Positions 53,533-63,059 of a stretch of DNA of 64,000 nucleotides are shown here, piece after piece (position 1 is the stretch's first letter; every line of letters starts with the position of its first letter). Origin of the DNA: JAABRB01 sp963735025 (GTDB lineage: Bacteria > Pseudomonadota > Gammaproteobacteria > Burkholderiales > SG8-39); contig CAVTJG010000009.1 in assembly GCA_963735025.1 (NCBI GenBank), forward strand, positions 310,001 through 374,000, given 5' to 3'. The position numbers and the translations under genes were made by a program. The notes under the pieces are model-generated. The model was not told where the DNA came from, did not search any database, and was given only the letters and a program-made list of their open reading frames with translations.

Positions 53533-54987
53533 TTACGCCACCCGGATCACTCCCATCATTCCTGCAGCCAGGTGCTCGAGAATGTGGCAGTGGAACATCC
53601 AGTCGCCGGGATTGTCGGCAACGAACGCGATCTCGACGCGATCTTCCGGGGTAAGCAGCACCGTGTCCTGCCAGGCGCGGTAACGGGTCGGTGCACCGTT
53701 ACGCGTCATGACGCGAAACGCGTATCCATGCAGATGCATGGGGTGATCCCATGCCGTGTCGTTCACGAGCTCGATCACGTACGAGCGGCCGCGCGCGAGC
53801 GTGAACATCGGCGCCGGCGTGTGGCCGCCTTCGGCCACGCCGTTCAGCGTCCAGGCCATCCCCTGTCCCATCAGGTCCCGCATGGACATCGCGCGCCCGC
53901 CCATCATCCCGCCCATTGATCGGCCCATCATCCCGCCGCCGAGCAGTACGCGATGCCGCTCGGCACCGCCCATATCGGGCTCGGGAACGGGATTGGCGGG
54001 CAGGCGAATGGGCGTATCGAGCGGACTGTCGCGGAGCGGGCGAGCGTTCGTGTACGCGAGATCGAGGAGCCGGTACTGCTGGCGCGCAAAGTAGCGGTCG
54101 TGCACCGCGTGCTTCTCGCCAGGCTTGCCGGCCATGTCGATCACCAGATCGACCCGCATCGCGGGCGCGATCACGACACGCCCGCCCGTGGGGGCATGCG
54201 GCTCGACCGGCTGGCCATCGATTGCGACGATGCGCGGATCATGTCCCGAGAACTCAAGAGCGAAAACGCGCGCGTTCGCAACGTTCACGAGCCGCAGCCG
54301 GATGCGCTCACCTGCGCGAACGTTGTCGGATTCGGGGACGACACCGTTGATGGTGACCGTGTTGCCGATACGGCCCGCGTGCGTCGCGTCCATCATGTTG
54401 CCGAAGTCGGGATGGATCTGGGCGTTCCGCTCGAGCCGCCAGTCGTCGAGCACCCAGGTCACGTCCCGGTCGACGCGAATCGGCTCGCGCTCCGCGATGA
54501 TCAGCGTGCCGGAGAGCCCGCGGCCCTGCTGCTCGAAGCTTCGCACGTGCGGGTGGTACCAGTACGTGCCGGCGTCGGGCAAATCGAACTCGTAGACGAA
54601 TTCGCCGCCATTCGCAGCAATCGGCGGCTGGGTGAGATACGGTACGCCGTCCATCGCATTCGGCAGGCGCACGCCATGCCAGTGCACGGTGGTCTCTTCG
54701 CCGAGCGCATTCTCCACGACCACGCGCAGCCGATCGCCCTGTCGCGCGGCGATCGTCGGTCCGGGCACCTGTGCGTTGTAGCTCCAGACCGCGGTATCCG
54801 AATGCGGCGGACCGAGAAGGGCCGTCTTGCCCGGTGCCGCGCGCAGGCGAACCTCCACGACCCGCGGCGTCGCACCTCGCGCCGGAGCGACGAGGAACGA
54901 GGGCGCGATCAGCGCGCCGGCCGCGAGGCTGCCCGCGGTACGTAAGACTGTTCGGCGTCGCAGTGAAAATCGCGGTTTGATACTCAT
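53533..54987 (-). CDS. Multicopper oxidase (CueO/CopA-oxidase type, Tat-exported)
   Basis: A 484-residue periplasmic copper oxidase. The Tat signal is SLRRRTVLRTAGSLAAGALI. The copper ligands appear as HWHGVRLPNAMDGVPYLTQ (T2/T3), TYWYHPHVRSFEQQGRGL, WDHPMHLHGYAFRVM and WMFHCHILEHLAAGMMGVI (type 1 and T3). A methionine-rich insert (GGGMMGRSMGGMMGG) resembles the Cu(I)-binding segments of CueO. It probably oxidises Cu(I) to less toxic Cu(II). The start MSIKPRFSLRRRT was chosen since the frame upstream belongs to the neighbouring cytochrome. It is convergent with copZ by 5 bp. Confidence 0.93.
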   Translation of the reverse strand: MSIKPRFSLRRRTVLRTAGSLAAGALIAPSFLVAPARGATPRVVEVRLRAAPGKTALLGPPHSDTAVWSYNAQVPGPTIAARQGDRLRVVVENALGEETTVHWHGVRLPNAMDGVPYLTQPPIAANGGEFVYEFDLPDAGTYWYHPHVRSFEQQGRGLSGTLIIAEREPIRVDRDVTWVLDDWRLERNAQIHPDFGNMMDATHAGRIGNTVTINGVVPESDNVRAGERIRLRLVNVANARVFALEFSGHDPRIVAIDGQPVEPHAPTGGRVVIAPAMRVDLVIDMAGKPGEKHAVHDRYFARQQYRLLDLAYTNARPLRDSPLDTPIRLPANPVPEPDMGGAERHRVLLGGGMMGRSMGGMMGGRAMSMRDLMGQGMAWTLNGVAEGGHTPAPMFTLARGRSYVIELVNDTAWDHPMHLHGYAFRVMTRNGAPTRYRAWQDTVLLTPEDRVEIAFVADNPGDWMFHCHILEHLAAGMMGVIRVA

Positions 54988-55016
54988 CGAGTCTTCCCGG
55001 GTCGTCTCGACAGCGT

Positions 55017-55520
55017 TCAGCGCATCGCGTGCCGGCGCTCCTGCTGCGCCCGGCGAATCTCGGCTGGCCAGCGCGACTTGATGTAGGCCAGCACGGCCCA
55101 GATCTCGTCGTCCGAGAGCTTGCCGCCGAATGCCGGCATGTCGCTCTGGTAGCCGGGCGGCGCGTACTTGCCCGGCACGATTCCCTCCTTGGTCATGCCG
55201 AACAGCAGCTCGTCCGGGTGATGCCAGGTGTGGCCCGAGGCATCGTGGGGCGGCGCGAGCATGCGGCCGTTCGGCAGACGCGATTGCCAGTTGGGCTGGC
55301 CTTCGAGACGTAAGCCATGGCACACCGCGCACTGTTGCTCGTAAATCGTCTGACCACGCGCGACCTGCGCGCGATCTTCCGGATCCGCGCGGCGCGCATC
55401 GCGCTGCGCGAGAAAGCTCCAGGCCGCCGCGCCCACCGCAACCAGTATCAGCGCAACGAAGAGCCACCCCAGATTCGGCTTGCGTTTTGCGCTCGCGTCG
55501 GATCGTCTCGCCTTGGTCAT
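55017..55520 (-). CDS. Membrane-anchored class I cytochrome c
   Basis: A 167-residue protein with one N-terminal membrane anchor (LGWLFVALILVAVGAAAWSF) and one haem site CAVCH (Cys64, Cys67, His68). The distal Met is in QSDMPAFGGKL (about Met128). It ends SRWPAEIRRAQQERRHAMR. It lies between the multicopper oxidase and the TlpA-like gene on the same strand; its start overlaps the tlpA-like stop by 4 bp. It may pass electrons from the respiratory chain to or from the oxidase. Confidence 0.88.
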   Translation of the reverse strand: MTKARRSDASAKRKPNLGWLFVALILVAVGAAAWSFLAQRDARRADPEDRAQVARGQTIYEQQCAVCHGLRLEGQPNWQSRLPNGRMLAPPHDASGHTWHHPDELLFGMTKEGIVPGKYAPPGYQSDMPAFGGKLSDDEIWAVLAYIKSRWPAEIRRAQQERRHAMR

Positions 55521-56165
55521 CCCTTGCCCTCTTTGCGCGCGCGTTCGAGGTGCGGACGCAGCACGCGCGCGAACTCCTCCGATTCCCAATCCGCCGCACC
55601 CAGATACCGGCCGACCTCGCGACCCTCGGCGTCGATCAGCAGCGTGGTCGGGAGACCCGCCGTGCCGAGCGTCGTCAAGACCTTGCCCGTAGCGTCCACG
55701 TAAATCGCTAGGTGCTGGACGTTATGGGCCGTATAGAACTCATGCACCGACTTCACGTCGCCCGCGTCGGTGGCCAGCGCCACGACCGCGAACTGCGACC
55801 CGCCGAGCCTCGCCTGCAGCCGATCGAGCGCCGGCATCTCCTTCCGGCACGGCGCGCACCACGTCGCCCACAGGTTGAGCAGCACCACCTTGCCGCGAAA
55901 CTGATCGAGGGCTACCGGATTGCCCGCTGCATCACGAATGTCGAGCGGCGGCAGCGGCCGCGGTTCGGCCAGCATGGTCATGCTGCGGGATGCGCAGCGC
56001 CGGGTCGCCGCGCGAGTGGGTAAGCGCCTGGTAAACGCCCATCGCCACCACAACGAGCAGCAGCACGCCGAACGCACCCAGCGCATTTCTCGTTCGCCGC
56101 TGAAGCGGTGCGCCCGATGCCGAGACGCCGGGGGCCTGCGGCCGATGCGGTCCGGTGGCGTTCAT
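55517..56165 (-). CDS. TlpA/ResA-like periplasmic thioredoxin (one frameshift)
   Basis: A membrane-anchored thioredoxin of about 215 residues. The N-terminus (MNATGPHRPQAPGVS; helix ALGAFGVLLLVVVAMGVYQA) is in one frame. After a frame change near 55985 the domain follows: FRGKVVLLNLWATWCAPCRK (redox site WCAPC), SQFAVVALATDAGDVKSVHE and TLGTAGLPTTLLIDAEGREV (cis-Pro region LPTT). It ends EFARVLRPHLERARKEGKG. Such proteins reduce cysteines during cytochrome c or copper-protein maturation, which suits its place beside a cytochrome c and a copper oxidase. Confidence 0.83.
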
Positions 56166-56176
56166 CCGGTATCGTG

Positions 56177-57361
56177 CTAGCGCAGGTTTCCCGTATGGCC
56201 AAGCGAATAGCGGCCGGGCTGCGGCCAGACCGTCAGACCGTGGGGCTCGGTGCCGACACGGATCTTCTTCACCGCGCCGGTCATCGTGTCGATCGCATAA
56301 ACGACGTCGTCGAAACGACCCGAGAGCCACAACGTCTTCCCGTCGGCGCTGACATTGCCCATGTCCGGGCTACCGCCGCCGGGAATCGGCCAGGTCACGT
56401 CGACCTTGCGCGTCGCGAAGTCGATCACCGATACGCTGCCTTTTCCGCCAGGCGCCGCGAAAACCTTGTTCGACCCGCGGTTCGCCGCATAGAGCTTCTT
56501 GCCGTCGCGACTCGGATAGAGGCCATGCGTGCCGGTGCCGGTCTCGATGAACCCGATCTCCGTGAAACGGTCACCGTCGATCACGAACACGCCATTCGCG
56601 CGCATGTCCGCGACGTAGAAGACCTTGCCGTCGGGGGAGATGCGAATGTCCTGGGGCATCCCGCCTTTCGAGAGCTTGAGCGTCGCGAGCTCCTTGCGCG
56701 CCACGAGATCGATCTTCGCGATGCGGCCATTAAACTCGCAGGTGAAGATTGCATACCGGCCGTCGATCGAGAAATCGCCGTGGTTGATGCCGGCGCAGCC
56801 CGGGACGACAAGCGAGCTCTGCAGCGCCATCGTGTGCGGATCGCGAAAGTCGAGCCGCTTGAACGCCTCGGCGACCACGATCGCCGCGCTGCCGTCGGGC
56901 GTGAAGTACATGTTGTACGGATCGTCAACATCGATCGGCTTGCCCGGCTTGCCGGTCTGCGGGTCGATGGGCGTGAGCGTGCCGTCGGTACGGCCCTCGG
57001 CGTTGTTGGTCACCCAGAGCGTCTTCAGATCCCATGCCGGGACGACGTGCTGCGGATTGATGCCGACCGGGAATCGATCCACGACCTGCATCGTCGCGGG
57101 GTCGATCACCGAAACGTCGTTGGAGCGCCGGTTCGGCACGTAAATGCGCGCCAGCGCCCCGGTCATGGCCGGTCCAAGCTTGCCCGCCGCGGTCTCGCTA
57201 TACAGGTTGGTGGCATCGACCACTGGCGGCATGCCCGGGACCGTCTCGATGGCCCCTGTCGACTGCTGCGCCGAGGCAGCGCTGACCCAGAAGGCCATCA
57301 GACTCATCGCGCCAAGCCCGATCGCACGCGACGTGAGTGATGTACGCAAGCTTCTCTTCAT
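56177..57361 (-). CDS. Periplasmic YncE/YVTN-type beta-propeller protein
   Basis: A 394-residue exported protein: signal peptide AIGLGAMSLMAFWVSAASAQ, then repeated blades with DP or SP-D-G turns (ARIYVPNRRSNDVSVIDPAT; NAEGRTDGTLTPIDPQTGKP; ISPDGKVFYVADMRANGVFV; VSADGKTLWLSGRFDDVVYA). YVTN-like propellers are found beside copper oxidases and cytochromes and may bind partner proteins or metal. No catalytic residues are visible. It ends 12 bp before the TlpA-like start and is probably the first gene of that leftward operon. Confidence 0.85.
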   Translation of the reverse strand: MKRSLRTSLTSRAIGLGAMSLMAFWVSAASAQQSTGAIETVPGMPPVVDATNLYSETAAGKLGPAMTGALARIYVPNRRSNDVSVIDPATMQVVDRFPVGINPQHVVPAWDLKTLWVTNNAEGRTDGTLTPIDPQTGKPGKPIDVDDPYNMYFTPDGSAAIVVAEAFKRLDFRDPHTMALQSSLVVPGCAGINHGDFSIDGRYAIFTCEFNGRIAKIDLVARKELATLKLSKGGMPQDIRISPDGKVFYVADMRANGVFVIDGDRFTEIGFIETGTGTHGLYPSRDGKKLYAANRGSNKVFAAPGGKGSVSVIDFATRKVDVTWPIPGGGSPDMGNVSADGKTLWLSGRFDDVVYAIDTMTGAVKKIRVGTEPHGLTVWPQPGRYSLGHTGNLR

Positions 57362-57477
57362 TTGATCTCTCGTTATCCGACGTGTACTCCGGATTTTCGC
57401 ACGGCCGGGGCCGCGCGGCGCCCGTGCCGAAGCGCTATCCTTGTCACCGAGCAACCAGACTCAATTCCGGAGAAAGC

Positions 57478-58043
57478 ATGAGCAAGAGCGAAATCAAGGT
57501 ACTAGGAATCTGTGGCAGCCTCCGCAGGAAATCGTTCAACATGGCCGGTCTGCGCGCCGCGGGTGAGCTGATGCCGACCGGGATGTCGATGACGATCGCC
57601 GAGATCGGCGATATTCCGCTCTACAACCAGGACGTGCTCGACGCCGGAATGCCCGAGCCGGTGAAGCGGCTGCGCGACGCAGATCGCCGCAGCCGACGGC
57701 GTGCTGATCGCAAGCCCCGAGTACAACTTCTCGGTGACCCCCGCGCTCAAGAACGCGATCGACTGGGCCTCGCGTCCGCCCGACCAGGCCTGGCAGGACA
57801 AGCCGATCGCGATCTTCTCGTGCACCGGTGGGCCCGTGGGCGGCGCGCGCGTGCAGTACGACCTGAGAAAAATCCTGACCCAGCTCTGGGGTCACGTCCT
57901 GCCGCGACCCGAGGTGTTCATCGGCAATTCGGCCAGCAAGTTCGACGCCGAGGGCCGCCTCACCGACGAGACGACGACGCAAGTTCCTCACCGATCTGCT
58001 CGTCGGGTTCAAGGCCTGGATCGAGCGGATGGGGCGCCGCTGA
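57478..58043 (+). CDS. NAD(P)H-dependent FMN reductase family protein (two frameshifts)
   Basis: A flavodoxin-fold reductase. The FMN phosphate loop is GICGSLRRKSFNMAGLRAA (residues about 8-26). The second motif is LIASPEYNFSVTPALKNAID (the PEYN signature), followed by IFSCTGGPVGGARVQYDLRK. Frame changes near 57680 and 57985 (each +1) must be bridged; the corrected end reads LTDLLVGFKAWIERMGRR at 58043. Length is about 188 residues, normal for the family. ATG 57478 follows GGAG. It may reduce quinones, azo dyes or chromate; the exact role is unknown. Confidence 0.82.
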
Positions 58044-58058
58044 TCGGATACACGGGCC

Positions 58059-58625
58059 ATGAAAGTTCCGACTGGCACTCGCCGCCGGCCTCATTGCGAT
58101 AGCAATCGGCATCGCGCACGCGCAATCTGCCGCGCAGCGCGCCGCTGCGGGCGCCCGACATTCACTACGAGCCGACGCCACACAACGTGGTGGCGGAGAT
58201 TCTGGATCTCGCGAAAATCGGCGCGCAAGACGTCGTCTACGACCTGGGGTGCGGCGACGGTCGTATCGTGATCGCTGCCGTGAAGCAGCGCGGCGCGCGC
58301 GGCGTCTGCGTCGACATCGATCCGCAGCGCATTCGCGAAAGCAAGGAAAATGCTGCGGCGCTCGGGGGTGGCCGAACGCATCGTCTTCCTGAACCAGGAT
58401 CTGTTCGAGACCGATCTCACCGACGCAACGGTCGTCACGCTGTTTCTCTCGCGGAGCATCAACCTCAAGCTGCGCCCAAAGCTCACGCGTGAGCTGCGGC
58501 CCGGCACGCGAGTGCTCTCTTACGTGCACGACATGGGCGACTGGGCGCCAACGGAAGCGCGAACCGTGCAAGGGGCATACGGTCCCCGCAAGCTTTACCT
58601 GTGGATCGTCACTGCCCGACCATAA
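58059..58625 (+). CDS. Exported SAM-dependent methyltransferase-like protein (three frameshifts)
   Basis: After bridging one-base insertions near 58068, 58143 and 58365, the protein begins with a hydrophobic leader (LALAAGLIAIAIGIAHAQ). It then reads PDIHYEPTPHNVVAEILDLA. SAM motif I is VVYDLGCGDGRIVIAAVKQR, acidic motif II is VCVDIDPQRI, and later motifs include VTLFLSRSINLKLRP. It ends KLYLWIVTARP. Proteins of this PTP-VV type are often annotated as periplasmic or secreted methyltransferase-fold proteins; whether they bind SAM outside the cytoplasm is unclear. It follows the FMN reductase closely. Confidence 0.75.
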
Positions 58626-58688
58626 ATGCGGCATTTGTCCCTTCGCGCGCGTGGGCGGCAGACCATCCATCCGCAAACGCGCAGTACG

Positions 58689-59522
58689 TCAACCTACACC
58701 GACGCGCAACGACCCGAACACCGTTGCGGCGGCCACGCCTAAGCCCAGCGCGGCGAAAGAAAGCAGTGTCAGGGCGAGGATCTCGGTCCGAGACGCCTCA
58801 CCGGCCCAGCCGGCGTGCGCCTCGTCTCTCCGTTTCGCCACTTTCGAGTGTGACGCGGTTTTCTCCGTGTCGTCGTCCCGAACTGTCATCATGCCGTGCT
58901 TGAGGCCCTTTGCGACCAGCCACCAATTTATAGGGTAAGCCGTCATCGTCCCGACCAGGAGCGCCATGCTCATGACGAACCAGAATTCCGGATTGACGGG
59001 ATTGTGTCCCGCCGGCAATGCCGTTTTCGCGATGTTCGCCAGAGGAATCATTCCGGCCATCAGAAGATTCATGGAGAGCAGCTCCGGAACGAACGTCATT
59101 CGCAGCGCCTGCCAATATGAGCCGCCGGCCATTTGCCTCATGAACAGCGCCTGAAAGATCGCCCAGCCGAAGCCAAAGCCCAGCACGTACTCCAGTGCAA
59201 TGTCCGCGACGGCAGACAGGTGAAGCAGACTCGCAGCGACGGCACCAGCAAGGATTCCCACCCCATCGCCTGCGACGCAGTGCATGGTCGAGCCGAGCAC
59301 CTGCTTCCATCGAAAAGCGGTGTAGCGCTCATGCGTCCGTCGCAGCGGCTCGCGGCATCCCAAGACGTAGAAGAATGCGCCCACCGGCCCCGTGTAGGCT
59401 GTGACGAGAACGAACGCCCACTTCATCACCGGCGCTGTCGGGATGTGCCGGACGTCCAGGACGACGAACAGGAGCGAGAGCCCCGCGAGAACGAACCAGA
59501 GCAACATGACCCCCTCGATCAC
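58689..59522 (-). CDS. DUF4396 membrane protein
   Basis: A protein of about 277 residues. GTG 59520-59522 overlaps the stop of the P-type ATPase (GTGA) and follows AGGGGAG; ATG 59507 is an alternative. Helices include LLWFVLAGLSLLFVVLDV, MKWAFVLVTAYTGPVGAFFY, GVGILAGAVAASLLHLSAVA and FWFVMSMALLVGTMTAYPIN. The histidine- and methionine-rich turns (LKHGMM) and a C-terminal helix are also seen. DUF4396 proteins are regularly found beside copper and silver ATPases and a role in metal export is suspected, not proven. Confidence 0.83.
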   Translation of the reverse strand: MIEGVMLLWFVLAGLSLLFVVLDVRHIPTAPVMKWAFVLVTAYTGPVGAFFYVLGCREPLRRTHERYTAFRWKQVLGSTMHCVAGDGVGILAGAVAASLLHLSAVADIALEYVLGFGFGWAIFQALFMRQMAGGSYWQALRMTFVPELLSMNLLMAGMIPLANIAKTALPAGHNPVNPEFWFVMSMALLVGTMTAYPINWWLVAKGLKHGMMTVRDDDTEKTASHSKVAKRRDEAHAGWAGEASRTEILALTLLSFAALGLGVAAATVFGSLRVGVG

Positions 59523-61612
59523 GCGCGGCTCCCCTGTTTCGCCCTGACCGCGCCGCCCTGGCCCGCATCTCGCGCCGGTGCGGGCGTAGCCCGCCCGAGC
59601 AGCCGCGCGTTGATCGCGACGATCACGGTGCTCACCGACATCAGCACCGCTCCGAACGCCGGTGTGAGGACGATGCCCCAGGCCGCCGCGACCCCCGCGG
59701 CAAGCGGAATGGCGAACGCGTTGTAGCCCGTGGCCCAGATGAGGTTCTGCACCATCTTCCTGTAAGTCTTGCGCGCGAGTCCGAGTATCGCGGCAACATC
59801 GCGCGGATCGCTGCGCACCAGCACGATGTCGGCCGACTCGATCGCAACGTCGGTGCCGGCGCCGATCGCGATGCCGAGGTCGGACTGCGTGAGGGCGGGC
59901 GCATCGTTCACCCCGTCGCCCACCATCGCCACGCTGAGGCCGCGTCCCTGCACCTCCTTGATCTTCGCCGCCTTCTGTTCCGGCAGCACCTCCGCGAAGA
60001 AATCGTCGAGCCCGAGCTCGCCCGCGACCGTCTTCGCTACCTCGCGCGAGTCGCCCGTGAGCATCATGCACTGGATGCCCATGCTCTTGAGACTCGGTCA
60101 CGGCCGCGCGCGATTCCGGTCGCACTACGTCGGCGAGCGCGAGCGCCGCCGCGACCTTGCCGTCCACCACGAGATAGACGACGGTCTTGCCCTGCTCTGC
60201 GAGCCTCGCGAGCGTCGCGTCATCGTGGTCGCAAGCCCCTTCTCGCGCACGTATCCGGGGCTCACCACCAGCACCTCGCGTCCGTCGACCCGCGCCTGCG
60301 CGCCACTTCCGGTGAGGTTCTTGAAGTCGCGCACCGGAGGGAGCTTCAGCCTGCGCTCTTCGGCGGCGCGAGTGACTCCCTTCGCGATCGGGTGCTCGGA
60401 CTGGCTTTCCAGCGCTGCTGCGAGCCGCAGGCATTCCTCCTCGGCAAGCTCGCCGAGCGGCACGATGTCGGACACGCCGAAGCGCCCTTCGGTGAGCGTG
60501 CCGGTCTTGTCGAACACCACCGCCTGAAGGTTCCGCGCGCGCTCGAACGCGGCGCGGTCGCGGATCAGCAGCCCGTGGCTCGCCGAGAGGCTGGTGCTCA
60601 CCGCCACGACGAGCGGCACCGCAAGGCCGAGCGCATGCGGACAGGCGATGACCATTACGGTGACCGCACGCGTGATCGCGAACTGGAGGTCGCCCGCGAT
60701 GACGAGCCACGCGACGAATGTCGACGACACCCACGCCGAGAGCGATCGCGGTGAGCCAAACCGCGGCGCGGTTTGCAAGGTCCTGGCTGCGCGAGCGTGA
60801 CTCCTGCGCGCGCCGCACCATGTCCATCACCTGCGCGAGGTAGGTCTCCCCGCCGGTCTTGCGGATCTCGAGCGTGATGGCGCCCTCGCCGTTGACCGAG
60901 CCGCCGATTACTTCGGCGCCCTCCTTCTTCTCGACCGGCTTCGACTCGCCGGTGAGCATCGACTCGTCGAGGCTCGTCGCCCCCGACACGATCACCCCGT
61001 CGGTCGGGACGCGCTCGCCGGGCTTCACGAGGACCTTGTCGCCGGTCTTGAGCGCGTCGATCGTCACATCCTCGGTGGCCCCGTCGGCTTTCAGCCGGTG
61101 GGCCTCGGACGGCAACAGGCGCACGAGCGCCTCGAGCGCGCCGGACGCGCCCATCACCGAGCGCATCTCGATCCAGTGGCCAAGGAGCATCACGTCGATC
61201 AGCGTCGCGAGCTCCCAGTAGAAGCCGGTGCCCGAGAGCCCGAACGTGACTGCCGCGGAATAGAAGAACGCGGCGCTGATCGCCACCGCGATCAGCAGCA
61301 TCATCCCGGGCTTGCGCCCGCCGATCTCGCCGCCCGCACCCTAGAGGAAGGGCCAGCCGCCGTAGAAGTAGACGACAGCCGCGAAGGCGAACAGCACATA
61401 CCGGTCGCCGGAGAAGGACAGGAGCGGCCGGAGCCCGACAAGCGCCCAGAAGTGTTCCGAGATTGCGAGGATCGGGACAGTCAGGGCGAGCGAAACCCAG
61501 AATCGCCGGCGGAAGTCGGCCACCATGTGCGCGTGGTGCGAATGGCGTCGTGACCGGCGTGCTGCGGTGCGCCGGCGGCGCCGTGAGCATGCGAGGCATG
61601 TTCGTGGTTCAT
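59519..61612 (-). CDS. Second heavy-metal P-type ATPase, CPH (CopB/SilP) type, with frame breaks
   Basis: A P1B-3-type ATPase of about 697 residues when breaks are bridged. The histidine-rich start MNHEHASHAHGAAGAPQHAG replaces HMA domains. Helices include FWVSLALTVPILAISEHF, YVLFAFAAVVYFYGGWPFL and MMLLIAVAISAAFFYSAA. The metal site is CPH (in VIACPHALGLAVPLVV), the phosphorylation site DKTGTLTEGRFG and the hinge VGDGVNDAPALTQSDLG. CPH ATPases prefer Cu(II)/Ag(I). Frame changes occur near 61535, 60735, 60225 and 60090. An in-frame TAG at 61341-61343 interrupts WPFL-GAGGEIGGRKPG. Errors or inactivation must be told apart by resequencing. Confidence 0.82.
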
Positions 61613-61683
61613 CGCGTCACTTCCTGTTGATCGCGGTTGCGCCTTTATTCCGCCTTTCGATTACTGGGCCAGGTTAGGTGGAA

Positions 61684-62073
61684 TCAAAGCGCCGCGAGGA
61701 CGCGCTCCAAACGCTTTCGCACCTCGGCCGCGATCGCGCCCACCTCTGGACGGCCGACAAGCTGCATCACCGCTTCGGGGTCCATAATCTCCACGAAAAC
61801 CTCGCCGGCGTATCTGCCGCAAGACAACATTGCAAAGGGAGCAGCGCGCGATCTGCGGCTCGGCTTCGAGCGCCTGGTGCGCGAATTCCGGATTGCACGC
61901 GCCGAGTATCCGGTAGGGGGGCATGTCCTTTCGAGCCGCTTCTTCAACGTCGCCGCAACGTCGATCTCGGTGAGCACACCGAATCCTTGCTCCTTGAGTG
62001 CCGCGACGACCCGATCCACCGCCTGACCGTATTCCAAGTCGACCGACTTTCCGAACGCATACTTGCTAGACAT
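61684..62073 (-). CDS. DUF302 family protein (frameshifts)
   Basis: A short protein of about 130 residues beginning MSSKYAFGKSVDLEYGQAVD, then ALKEQGFGVLTEIDVAATLK (the DUF302 start). After frame changes near 61920 and 61835 come PPYRILGACNPEFAHQALEA, PCNVVLRQ and FVEIMDPEAVMQLVGRPEVG. The conserved GACNP and PCN motifs are present in alternate frames, so the gene is real but interrupted. DUF302 proteins are small soluble proteins often seen with metal-resistance and sulfur genes; their function is unknown. Confidence 0.8.
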   Translation of the reverse strand: MSSKYAFGKSVDLEYGQAVDRVVAALKEQGFGVLTEIDVAATLKKRLERTCPPTGYSARAIRNSRTRRSKPSRRSRAAPFAMLSCGRYAGEVFVEIMDPEAVMQLVGRPEVGAIAAEVRKRLERVLAAL

Positions 62074-62148
62074 GAGAGTACCTCCTGACGAAACAAGAAG
62101 AATCCGAGCGGCGCCGTTGCGCGAGGTTCGGCCCAAATGCCAAGAACG

Positions 62149-62418
62149 CTATAGTTCCTTCCTCGCCGGTGCCGCGAAGAAGTTGTAGAGCGGCGCCCAG
62201 ACGAGCGCGAAATACCAGCCGTAGCCGTAGCTCTCGACAAGCCCCAGAACGTAGCTCTTCCAGCTGATCCATTCGAAGCCCGGGAGCAGCTTGCGCCAAG
62301 CTTCGAACATCGCGTGCTCAGGGAATGCGAGGTCGAAGAGCACGCAAAGCGTGAACGTGATCGCGAGGAAAAGGCTCGCCGTGTGGCCGAGCGCGACAAG
62401 CGGTATGCCCTGCTTCAT
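62149..62418 (-). CDS. DUF5676 family small membrane protein
   Basis: An 89-residue protein with the DUF5676 pattern: LGHTASLFLAITFTLCVLFD, FPEHAMFEAWRKLLPGFEWI, YVLGLVESYGYGWYFALVWA and PLYNFFA. Two or three membrane helices are predicted. The ATG at 62416-62418 overlaps the stop of the upstream CMD gene by 4 bp. The family recurs in copper and mercury islands, but its role is unknown. The Arg/Lys tail ARKEL ends it. Confidence 0.85.
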   Translation of the reverse strand: MKQGIPLVALGHTASLFLAITFTLCVLFDLAFPEHAMFEAWRKLLPGFEWISWKSYVLGLVESYGYGWYFALVWAPLYNFFAAPARKEL

Positions 62419-63059
62419 ATTTCCTCCTTGGCGCCGGGCGGCGCGCAGAAGCCCTGCGCCGGCACGCCGAGCGCGGCGTTGAACTTGCTCGACATGTTCT
62501 GGAACGCGACGATCGCGGTGAGTTCGACGATAGCGTCATCGTCAAATTCGCGACCCAGCTTGGAGAACACGGCGCCGTCTACACGGCGGCCCGAGTCTGT
62601 CATCGCCTCCGCATAGGCAAGTGCCGCCTTCTCTTTCTCATTGAAAAGCGACGAAGACTCGTATTCCTCGAGTGCGGCGAGCTTGTCGTATGCGGCATGC
62701 TGCTCGATCGCGGCGGCCGAATTGAGGTCGACGCAGAAGCTGCAGCCGTTGATTCGTGAAATGTGCACCTGCACGAGCGAGCGCAATCCGGGCTCGATCG
62801 GTGACCGCGCCCGGTCGAGCGACCGGTAGAGCAGCGTCAGGGCGAGAAACGACCGCGGAAGCCGGCCCCATAGCCGCGCAGGTTCCAGCTCCTGCCCGTA
62901 TTTGCGCCGCTGAGCGGCGAGGATCAGCCGCACGTACCACGGGTAGCGTGCGAGGAACCGCCCGCCGATCCGTGGTCCGGCGCTATTTGGTCTGCTGCGC
63001 GGGCGGGGCATCGACAGGATCTGCGCGCCATGTTCGTGCTGCGGGGCGGACGGGCTCAT
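62415..63059 (-). CDS. Carboxymuconolactone decarboxylase/AhpD-like protein
   Basis: A 214-residue protein with the CMD core: SLVQVHISRINGCSFCVDLN carries a CxxC motif (GCSFC), followed by IEQHAAYDKLAALEEYESSS. EKEKAALAYAEAMTDSG and FDDDAIVELTAIVAFQNMSS are the helices of the AhpD fold, ending FNAALGVPAQGFCAPPG. AhpD-like members act as peroxide-defence redox proteins. The start ATG at 63057-63059 overlaps the YHS gene stop by 4 bp. The N-terminus (SPSAPQHEHGAQIL) is His/Pro rich. Confidence 0.85.
   Translation of the reverse strand: MSPSAPQHEHGAQILSMPRPRSRPNSAGPRIGGRFLARYPWYVRLILAAQRRKYGQELEPARLWGRLPRSFLALTLLYRSLDRARSPIEPGLRSLVQVHISRINGCSFCVDLNSAAAIEQHAAYDKLAALEEYESSSLFNEKEKAALAYAEAMTDSGRRVDGAVFSKLGREFDDDAIVELTAIVAFQNMSSKFNAALGVPAQGFCAPPGAKEEI

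Noticed and set aside
53533..55599. A longer multicopper oxidase starting at 55599.
   Set aside because: The first 200 codons are out-of-phase cytochrome c sequence; the Tat signal at 54987 marks the true start.
58689..61304. A single open frame that would fuse a P-type ATPase to DUF4396.
   Set aside because: The ATPase homology leaves this frame near 60735 and returns only briefly (60085-60230); the fusion is an artefact of frame breaks. The ATPase ends at 59519 and DUF4396 starts by overlap.
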